From assembly GCA_002347405.1 (NCBI GenBank), contig DDXB01000064.1:1-28926 (forward strand): a stretch of DNA of 28,926 nucleotides. Reading direction: 5' to 3'. Under the pieces are notes generated by a model that saw only the letters and a list, made by a program, of their open reading frames with translations, searched no databases and was not told where the DNA came from. The first letter of the stretch is position 1, and every line of letters starts with the position of its first letter. The position numbers were made by a program, and so were the translations under genes. This document shows, in pieces, positions 22,966-28,926 of this stretch. This DNA comes from Rhodocyclaceae bacterium UBA2271. GTDB taxonomy: Bacteria > Pseudomonadota > Gammaproteobacteria > Burkholderiales > Rhodocyclaceae.

Positions 22966-23474
22966 TGGACAGCGATCTGTCTGCCCTCTCGGCAGCGCTT
23001 GGCCAGGCCTGCCGGGCGCGCAAATTAGTGATTGCCACGGCGGAATCCTGCACCGGCGGCTGGGCGGCGCAGGTGATCACACACACGCCCGGCAGTTCAG
23101 CGTGGTTCGAGCGCGGTTTTATTACTTACACAAACGTTTCAAAAACGGATATGCTTGGTGTTCGTATGAACACCATAACCCAATTCGGTGCGGTCAGCCC
23201 GGAAACTGCCGGCGAAATGGCACAAGGCGCCCTGGAACACTCGCACGCCTCAATTTCGTTGGCGATTACCGGAGTTGCGGGACCCACGGGCGGCTCGCCG
23301 GACAAGCCGGTGGGCACCATCTGCTTTGCCTGGTGCTGGCGGGAAGGTACGGGCAGCCTGGTCACGCCGGCCTGCCAGCGCCGACTTTTTCCCGGCGATC
23401 GCGAGGCGATCCGGCGGCAATCCGTGATTCATGCGCTTTCCGGACTGCTGGAGCGCATCGCAGCAATTCCATAA
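22962..23474 (+). CDS. pncC: Nicotinamide-nucleotide amidohydrolase (CinA C-terminal family)
   Basis: It deamidates NMN to nicotinate mononucleotide in pyridine nucleotide recycling. The 170-residue stand-alone CinA C-terminal domain shows IATAESCTGGWAAQVIT at 24-40, VSPETAGEMA, ITGVAGPTGGSPDKPVGTI and the closing FPGDREAIRRQSV. Residues 138-143 (CQRRLF) are encoded by repeat core H, although this stretch is compatible with the family's normal sequence. The start ATG overlaps the pgpA stop; a second ATG follows at once. recA follows after 27 bp, the common cinA-recA order. Confidence 0.93.
   Translation: MMDSDLSALSAALGQACRARKLVIATAESCTGGWAAQVITHTPGSSAWFERGFITYTNVSKTDMLGVRMNTITQFGAVSPETAGEMAQGALEHSHASISLAITGVAGPTGGSPDKPVGTICFAWCWREGTGSLVTPACQRRLFPGDREAIRRQSVIHALSGLLERIAAIP
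23374..23397 (+). repeat. Dispersed repeat copy H, in pncC
   Basis: GCCAGCGCCGACTTTTT, then CCCGGCG, so that CGCCG (23379-23383) pairs with CGGCG (23393-23397). It is read as QRRLFPG, a second frame relative to copies B, C and G. Confidence 0.65.
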
Positions 23475-23501
23475 TCGGCACAACTTTCAGGAAGGAATCA
23501 C

Positions 23502-24557
<1,056 letters not shown>

Positions 24558-24570
24558 AACCTCAATTCAC

Positions 24571-24696
24571 ACCACGGAGATCACGGAGGACACGGAGACA
24601 AGAGGCAAGCGGAAAAATGCGGGAGCACCCGACGGGTGACGTCCATTGCTTCCGTAACAACTTGTTTTTCTCCGTGACCTCCGTGTCCTCCGTGGT
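24571..24696. repeat. Long imperfect inverted repeat between convergent recA and the HDOD gene
   Basis: The left arm 24571-24598 starts ACCACGGAGATCACGGAGGA. The right arm 24669-24696 is its reverse complement at 25 of 28 positions. The spacer is 70 bp. Each arm is itself made of a repeated CACGGAG unit. Similar ACCACGGAG-type arms occur in many environmental genomes, from memory. It could fold in RNA from either direction and act as a two-way transcription stop. Confidence 0.8.
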
Positions 24697-24714
24697 TAAC
24701 TGCTTTTCCCGGGC

Positions 24715-25851
24715 TCAGTCGAGTTGCAAGCCTTCGGCGAAGGCCAGCGCTTCCAGTTGGGCGTGGTTCACCATCGTCGCCGACAGATCGAGCTGGCCTG
24801 CCAGCTCGATCAGCAGCGCGGGATTTTCATTCTCGCAGGCCAGCGCCAAAGCGAGGTAAGGCGCGAAATCCCCCGTGCGGTTGAGCAGCGCTTCAGTGAT
24901 GACGGCGGGCAATTGCATTGCGTCGAGGATAGCGTCCATGCGCACCGCCAGCAGCATGTCGAGCAACGAAAAGGCCCCCGCGATGAACAGGCTGTCGCGC
25001 TGACCCGCATCGAAGCGGCCGGCGGCAATGATTTCCATGAAGCGGCCACGCGCAATGGCCGTCTGCATCAGGGCCGGGGCCGTCGGACTCTTGCTGGCGG
25101 TGACCAGCAACAGCGACAACCATTTGTTGAGCTTGTCGTAGCCCAGCAAGGCAACGGCATGACGGAATGACTGGATTTCCCTGCCGAATCCGAAGGCGGG
25201 TGAATTGATGTATTTGAGCAGCTTGAAGGACAGCGTGACATCCTGCTTCAGGGCGGCCTCGATCTCGCTGACCTCGGCATTCCGGCGTACCAGGTTGAGC
25301 ACGCGCATGACCTGCGCATGATTGGTCTTGAGCGGGCCCCAAACAGCTTGGCCACGCAGGAAAAACCAGCCAGTGGCACCGGCGTAACCACTGGCGATGG
25401 CGCTCTCAAAAGCCGGCAGGTCGACAAGGTGCTGGGCGATGGGCAAGGCCGGCGGGTCGTCAAAACGCGGATGCGTCGCGAAGTCGGCCAGCAGGAAGCG
25501 AAATGGTTCGTCCGGCAAGGCGGTGCGGCCGTCGTATCCCGACAAGCTGAGCGCAACCCCGTCGGCATGAAGGCGTACTGCCAGATCCCGGGTCGCCGGT
25601 TGATCCAGCGCGGCAAGCGGGATTTCGATCATCACGTTGACCCGTGGCGTCCAGGCCAGCAGTTCGGGGGTCGGGAAACAACCGTCGAGCGCCACCATCA
25701 CGCTGCGCACTGGTGGCCAGACCGTGGCGAGCTGACCGAGCGCAGCGGCGGCGGCGGCCTCATTGCCGGCATGGACGATCAGCCGGGTGGCAATGATCGC
25801 CCGGTGCCGGTTGATGACCGGCTCGCGACGGATGAAGACCTGTTCTTCCAT
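24715..25851 (-). CDS. HDOD-domain signalling protein with degenerate EAL-like N-terminus
   Basis: A 378-residue protein of the EAL-HDOD (YuxH-like) group. Residues about 1-185 resemble the EAL fold (start FIRREPVINRHRAIIATRLI) but lack the EAL glutamate, the DDFG pair and the catalytic lysine, so c-di-GMP hydrolysis is unlikely. Residues about 190-370 form an HDOD domain (NAEVSEIEAALKQDVTLSFK, LLKYINSPAFGF, FRHAVALLGYDKLNKWLSLL). Such proteins work in signalling or motility control by protein contacts. It lies 14 bp downstream of the reductase gene on the same strand, so the two may be cotranscribed without an obvious functional link. The ribosome site is weak. Confidence 0.87.
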   Translation of the reverse strand: MEEQVFIRREPVINRHRAIIATRLIVHAGNEAAAAAALGQLATVWPPVRSVMVALDGCFPTPELLAWTPRVNVMIEIPLAALDQPATRDLAVRLHADGVALSLSGYDGRTALPDEPFRFLLADFATHPRFDDPPALPIAQHLVDLPAFESAIASGYAGATGWFFLRGQAVWGPLKTNHAQVMRVLNLVRRNAEVSEIEAALKQDVTLSFKLLKYINSPAFGFGREIQSFRHAVALLGYDKLNKWLSLLLVTASKSPTAPALMQTAIARGRFMEIIAAGRFDAGQRDSLFIAGAFSLLDMLLAVRMDAILDAMQLPAVITEALLNRTGDFAPYLALALACENENPALLIELAGQLDLSATMVNHAQLEALAFAEGLQLD

Positions 25852-25865
25852 GCAGGATGAAACGT

Positions 25866-26879
25866 TCAGCGTGGGGCGAAGGAAAACACGTCGGCAAAGA
25901 ATTCATCTGGCGGCAGGCCACGCGCGGTGAAATCACGCTTGGCCGCTTCGCACATGGCTGGCGCGCCGCAGGCATACACCTGCCATGCGGAAAGATCTGC
26001 ATGATCTGCCAGCACTGCCTCATGCACCAGGCCGGTGCGGCCCTGCCAATCATCGCCGGCAGCCGGCTCGGACAGCACGGGCGTATACGTAATGTGCGGA
26101 TGCGTGGCTGCCCACTGTCCCGCGAGTCCGTCGAGATACAGACCGGCACGATCCTTCGCACCATAGTAGAGCTGCATCGGGCGCTGGATGCCGATATGCA
26201 AGGCATGCTCGACCAGGCCCTTGATCGGTGCGATTCCCGTGCCGCCGGCCAGCAGGATGATCGGCTTGTCCGAGTCCTCGCGCAGGAAGAAACTGCCGAG
26301 CGGACCTTCGATGCGCATGATGTCGCGCTCTTTCATCCTGGTGAAGACGTGATCGGTAAAGTTGCCGCCGGGGACGTGACGCACGTGGATTTCAAGAAAT
26401 TCGTCGGCATGCGGCGGACTGGCCAGCGAGAAGGCGCGCCGCTTGCCGTCCTTGAGCAGGAATTCGATGTACTGGCCGGCCAGAAATTGCAGTCGCTCAT
26501 TGGCCGGCAGCTTGAGGCTGATGGCCATCACGTCGTCGGCAAGCTTCTGCAGCTTCTGCACGCGGCAAGGCAGTGTCCTGACCGGAATATCGCGCACGGC
26601 ATCAATTTCGCGCACCTCGATGCTGAGGTCGGACAGCGGCCTGGCACAACAGAACAGCGCCATGCCGGCGGCGCGTTCTGCGGCAGACAAGGCCTCGTCC
26701 TTTGCTGCGCCAAGATCGACCTGGCCGCTCAGCACCTTGCCCTTGCAGGTTCCGCAGGCACCATCCTTGCAGCCGTACGGCAGGTTGAAACCCGCATCGA
26801 GCGCGGCATCGAGAATTGCGGAGTCGGCAGCAACGCTGAAAGTGTGGCCGCTGGGCTGCAGGGTGACTTGATAGGGCAT
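25866..26879 (-). CDS. 2Fe-2S ferredoxin-type flavoprotein reductase (CDP-6-deoxy-glucoseen reductase-like)
   Basis: A 337-residue electron-transfer protein with an N-terminal plant-type ferredoxin domain (C37, C42, C45, C77 in YGCKDGACGTCKG ... LFCCARP), an FAD domain about 100-200 with RRAFSLASPP, and an NAD domain with LLAGGTGIAPIKGLVEHAL and the terminal YACGAPAMCEAA. This is the architecture of CDP-6-deoxy-delta-3,4-glucoseen reductase (AscD/DdhD) and of monooxygenase reductases. No sugar or oxygenase genes are nearby, so the physiological partner is unknown; betaproteobacteria often have such a gene outside O-antigen clusters. The start at 26879 is 14 bp from the opposite-strand GTG of the epimerase gene. 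Confidence 0.88.
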   Translation of the reverse strand: MPYQVTLQPSGHTFSVAADSAILDAALDAGFNLPYGCKDGACGTCKGKVLSGQVDLGAAKDEALSAAERAAGMALFCCARPLSDLSIEVREIDAVRDIPVRTLPCRVQKLQKLADDVMAISLKLPANERLQFLAGQYIEFLLKDGKRRAFSLASPPHADEFLEIHVRHVPGGNFTDHVFTRMKERDIMRIEGPLGSFFLREDSDKPIILLAGGTGIAPIKGLVEHALHIGIQRPMQLYYGAKDRAGLYLDGLAGQWAATHPHITYTPVLSEPAAGDDWQGRTGLVHEAVLADHADLSAWQVYACGAPAMCEAAKRDFTARGLPPDEFFADVFSFAPR

Positions 26880-26893
26880 GCGATAATCATCCG

Positions 26894-27835
26894 GTGAAAA
26901 CGAGCAAAGCGCGAAGTTTCGTTAAAAAAAGAAGTTTGCCGAGAAGCTTGCTGATCGTGGGTTGCGGCGACGTCGTACGCCGCGCGCTGCCTGCCCTGAC
27001 CCGCCGCTGGCGGGTCTTCGCGCTGGTGCGTGAATTCGACCCGGCCCTGCATGTCCTTGGCGTGAAACAAATCTGCGGCGACCTTGACCAACCCGCTACC
27101 CTGCGTCGTCTGGCAGGGCTGGCGCACGCTGTGTTACACAGTGCCCCGCCGCCCGGAACCGGCAGCGGCGACCCGCGTACACAACGTCTGCTGGCGACGC
27201 TGGCAAACGCGCGAAGCTTACCACGCCGTATTGTCTACATCAGCACCACCGGGGTGTATGGCAATTGTGGCGGCGCCCACGTACCCGAAACCCGACCGCT
27301 GGCCGCCACCACCGCCCGCGCAAACCGGCGTGTGGCAGCCGAAGGGCTATTGCGCGCCTTCGGGCGGCGCGGTCGGTCGCGGGTCAGTGTCCTGCGCGCA
27401 CCCGGCATCTATGCTGCCGACCGCCTGCCGCTCGAACGCATCCAGCGCGGCGATCCGGTACTGATACCGGCCGAGGATGTTTACACCAACCACATTCATG
27501 CCGAAGACCTGGCAAATGCCTGTGTTGAGGCATTGGAGCGGGGTGGGGCCAATCGCGTCTACAACATCTGCGACGACTCGGCCTTGTTGATGGGCGACTG
27601 GTTCGACCGGCTGGCCGATGCCTTTGCGCTGCCCCGCCCGCCACGCGCCACGCGGGCTGAAGTGCAGACAAGGCTCTCGCCCATGCTGCTTTCGTTCATG
27701 GGCGAATCGCGGCAACTGGAAAATGCGCGCATGAAAAAAGAACTGGGGTTGCGGCTGCGATATCCGACGGTGGATAGTGGCATCGCTGGAGCAGTTAAGG
27801 CCCACCCTCCCCAACCCCTCCCGCGCGAGGATTAA
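26894..27835 (+). CDS. SDR-type NAD(P)-dependent epimerase/dehydratase (YeeZ-like)
   Basis: A 313-residue Rossmann-fold protein of the extended short-chain dehydrogenase family. It shows the nucleotide-binding LLIVGCGDVVRRALP, the GDL/acidic segment ICGDLDQPATLRR, YISTTGVYGNCGGA, VLRAPGIYAADRLPLERI, TNHIHAEDLANACVEAL and VYNICDDSALLMGDWF. The start is uncertain: GTG at 26894 gives a basic N-terminal tail and lies 14 bp from the divergent gene, while TTG at 26936 would begin right at the Rossmann strand. The last dozen residues (KAHPPQPLPRED) and the stop are formed by the first unit of the 39-bp tandem repeat. Substrate unknown. Confidence 0.85.
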   Translation: MKTSKARSFVKKRSLPRSLLIVGCGDVVRRALPALTRRWRVFALVREFDPALHVLGVKQICGDLDQPATLRRLAGLAHAVLHSAPPPGTGSGDPRTQRLLATLANARSLPRRIVYISTTGVYGNCGGAHVPETRPLAATTARANRRVAAEGLLRAFGRRGRSRVSVLRAPGIYAADRLPLERIQRGDPVLIPAEDVYTNHIHAEDLANACVEALERGGANRVYNICDDSALLMGDWFDRLADAFALPRPPRATRAEVQTRLSPMLLSFMGESRQLENARMKKELGLRLRYPTVDSGIAGAVKAHPPQPLPRED

Positions 27836-27953
27836 ACGCCCGCCCCCTCCCGGCCTCCCCCTCGCGGGAATTAAACGCCCGCCCCCTCCCGACCTCCCCC
27901 GCGCGGGAATTAAACGCCCACCCCCTCCCGGCCTCCTCCGCGCGGGGGAGGTG
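27801..27953 (+). repeat. 39-bp GC-rich tandem repeat at the 3' end of the SDR gene
   Basis: About three and a half units of C-rich sequence, each ending in a GATTAAACGCC or GAATTAAACGCC box. The box ATTAAACGCC recurs at 27831, 27870 and 27909, exactly 39 bp apart. Each box contains TAA; the first supplies the SDR stop codon. Units contain C-rich CCCTCCCG and CGCGGG stretches that could pair. It covers the first third of the 376-bp gap before hemJ. Confidence 0.85.
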
Positions 27954-28083
27954 ACTGTGGCCCGTTGCGATCGTCTGTCACGGGGCGCCCCCGTTCAAGA
28001 TTGGGAGCGGATTGCGGCTCGCGCCGCGTGCCGTCTCGCCTTGGGGCGGCCCGGCGGCGCGACTGCTGCGGGTGGCGCTTTTC

Positions 28084-28165
28084 TCCCCTCGCCCCTTGCG
28101 GGAGAGGGGACGGGGGAGAGGGGGGTGCCATCAGCATGCCCTTCACCCGCTTGCGTGAGAAGGGT
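28084..28165. repeat. Two GC-rich imperfect palindromes before hemJ
   Basis: TCCCCTC (28084-28090) with GAGGGGA (28104-28110) around CCC-TTGC-GGG, and CCCTTCAC (28139-28146) with GTGAGAAGGG (28156-28165). The CCCTTGCGGGAGAGGGG type is a common intergenic palindrome style in proteobacteria. The remaining part of the gap (27954-28083) shows nothing I can name. Confidence 0.6.
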
Positions 28166-28169
28166 GGGT

Positions 28170-28175
28170 TAAAAT
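28170..28175 (+). promoter_or_regulatory. Candidate -10 box for hemJ
   Basis: TAAAAT 36 bp before the hemJ start, just after the second palindrome. No good -35. Confidence 0.3.
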
Positions 28176-28211
28176 CGCCCCGTTTTGCGGCATCACTTTT
28201 GGGAGAACAGC

Positions 28212-28634
28212 ATGCTCATGCTCTGGGTGAAAGCCTTCCACATCTTTTTCGTTGTTGCCTGGTTCGCCGGCCTGTTCTATCTGCCACGCATCTTTGTCAA
28301 TCTGGCGATGGTGCCGCCCGAAAATACCTCGGAACGCGAGCGGCTGCTGATCATGTCGCGCAAGCTCTACGGTTTCATCACGCCACTCGGCATCCTGGCA
28401 GTTGCTTTGGGCCTGTGGCTGTGGCTCGGTTACGGCTTCGCCGGCACCTGGCTGAATGTCAAGATCGCGCTGGTGACCGGGCTGGTAGGCTTTCATCTGT
28501 ATTGCGGCTGGCTGCTCAAGTCGTTCGTTGCCGGCAAAAATACGCGCTCCCATGTCTGGTACCGATTTTTCAACGAAGTCCCGGTGCTGGCGCTGCTTTC
28601 TATCTGCATCCTCGTCGTGGTGAAGCCGTTTTGA
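28212..28634 (+). CDS. hemJ: Protoporphyrinogen IX oxidase HemJ
   Basis: A four-helix membrane protein that oxidises protoporphyrinogen IX to protoporphyrin IX in haem synthesis. The 140-residue product starts MLMLWVKAFHIFFVVAWFAG, contains the family's essential His (H10) and Lys (K84, in NVKIALVTG), and ends with YRFFNEVPVLALLSICILVV then VKPF, the typical C-terminus. The ATG at 28212 is preferred over the one at 28185 because GGGAG (28201-28205) precedes it and homology begins there. The stop overlaps the rlmL start (TTGA), suggesting cotranslation. Confidence 0.92.
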   Translation: MLMLWVKAFHIFFVVAWFAGLFYLPRIFVNLAMVPPENTSERERLLIMSRKLYGFITPLGILAVALGLWLWLGYGFAGTWLNVKIALVTGLVGFHLYCGWLLKSFVAGKNTRSHVWYRFFNEVPVLALLSICILVVVKPF

Positions 28635-28926
28635 GTGAAACGCCATCCCGCCAGCGCCGATTTACCCGCCAGCCACGAGAAGCGCCCGCAACCGGGCAAC
28701 CTGTCGGGAAACACGGCGAAGCATTCTTTGCGACCTGCCCGCGTGGGCTAGAGGCATTGCTGGTCGAGGATATCGTCGCATCCGGCGGCCAGCAGGTAGC
28801 GGCTACGCCGGGTGGCGCGAGCTTTTCCGGCAACTGGGAAGCCTGCTATCGGGTGAATCTGGAATCGCGCATCGCCACGCGTGTATTGTGGCGCGTTGCC
28901 AGCGCCGACTCTAATGCCCCCCCACG
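28631..28926 (+). CDS. rlmL: 23S rRNA (guanine-N2)-methyltransferase RlmL-type, N-terminal part
   Basis: Partial; it runs off the window. The 98 visible residues include FFATCPRGLEALLVEDI, ASFSGNWEACYRVNLESRIA and TRVLWRVA, the start of the THUMP-containing RNA methyltransferase family that modifies G2445 of 23S rRNA. No in-frame ATG exists; the TTG at 28631 overlapping the hemJ stop (TTGA) is the best start. The first codons (SRQRRFT) are encoded by repeat copy I, and the last visible codons (VASADSNAPP) by copy J, inserted just after the WRVA motif. Whether the frame stays open beyond copy J cannot be seen. Confidence 0.8.
   Translation, partial: MSETPSRQRRFTRQPREAPATGQPVGKHGEAFFATCPRGLEALLVEDIVASGGQQVAATPGGASFSGNWEACYRVNLESRIATRVLWRVASADSNAPP
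28642..28663 (+). repeat. Dispersed repeat copy I, at the N-terminus of rlmL
   Basis: GCCATCCCGCCAGCGCCGAT then TT, read as SRQRRF. One base of the core is changed (GACTT to GATTT). Confidence 0.7.
28898..28926 (+). repeat. Dispersed repeat copy J, in rlmL, cut by the window end
   Basis: GCCAGCGCCGACT then CTAATG and seven C. It resembles copy G (core, TTATTG, six C), so the palindromic extension probably continues outside. Read as ASADSNAPP, the third forward frame. Confidence 0.7.

Noticed and set aside
23475..23501. LexA (SOS) box before recA
   Set aside because: No CTGT-N8-ACAG-like palindrome found by eye in the gap or the end of pncC.
27831..27953. Possible CRISPR array
   Set aside because: Units are directly tandem at 39 bp with no unique spacers between them.
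27777..28172. 131-codon frame with repeated IKRPPPPGLP
   Set aside because: Produced by the 39-bp tandem repeat read in another frame; no start signal or domain.

Overview
The window is 28.9 kb of GC-rich bacterial chromosome. The gene set and order (ribBA-ribH-nusB-thiL-pgpA-pncC-recA, dsbD with cutA, hemJ next to rlmL, a RibBA whose GTP-cyclohydrolase half is degenerate) fit a betaproteobacterium, probably of the Rhodocyclales/Nitrosomonadales type. That placement is inferred from family resemblance and was not computed. No tRNA, rRNA, CRISPR array, transposase or phage gene was recognised.

Layout. Positions 31-5401, minus strand: protein AMPylase selO, a Cache-GGDEF-EAL c-di-GMP phosphodiesterase, and an overlapping Sel1-repeat lipoprotein. 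Positions 5602-8088: threonine aldolase, a small DUF3330 zinc-ribbon-like protein, and a ClpX-like AAA+ protein with no zinc domain and altered pore loops. Positions 8131-10287: cutA-dsbD operon. Positions 10408-11556: a DUF4143 ATPase behind a perfect inverted repeat. Positions 11650-12321: riboflavin synthase, separated from the other rib genes by the next block. Positions 12338-19190: a divergent Anbu locus made of alpha-E and circularly permuted ATP-grasp on minus, Anbu proteasome-like protease and a giant transglutaminase-DUF2126 protein on plus. Positions 19325-24557: the tightly overlapped operon ribBA-ribH-nusB-thiL-pgpA-pncC, then recA. Positions 24715-26879, minus: an HDOD protein and a 2Fe-2S flavoprotein reductase. 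Positions 26894-28926: an SDR-type epimerase, a repeat-rich spacer, hemJ and the start of rlmL.

The most unusual signal is a family of short dispersed GC-rich repeats (core CCCGCCAGCGCCGACTTTT). At least eleven copies lie in this window. Three are intergenic and eight are inside genes (dsbD twice, transglutaminase-DUF2126 twice, thiL, pncC, rlmL twice). The core is open in all six reading frames. It is read in all three forward frames and once in reverse, and several copies form a hairpin with the sequence on their 3' side. One intergenic copy builds the dsbD terminator. A longer form carries an internal module of 27 or 24 nt, both multiples of three. riboflavin synthase carries a separate in-frame insert of three back-to-back hairpins. 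This looks like a protein-tolerated palindromic element, comparable in behaviour to the Rickettsia palindromic elements but with a different sequence.

Second-tier points are the Anbu/amidoligase locus lying between riboflavin genes, the ClpX paralogue, and a threefold 14-bp duplication between thiL and pgpA that creates two overlapping five-codon minicistrons.
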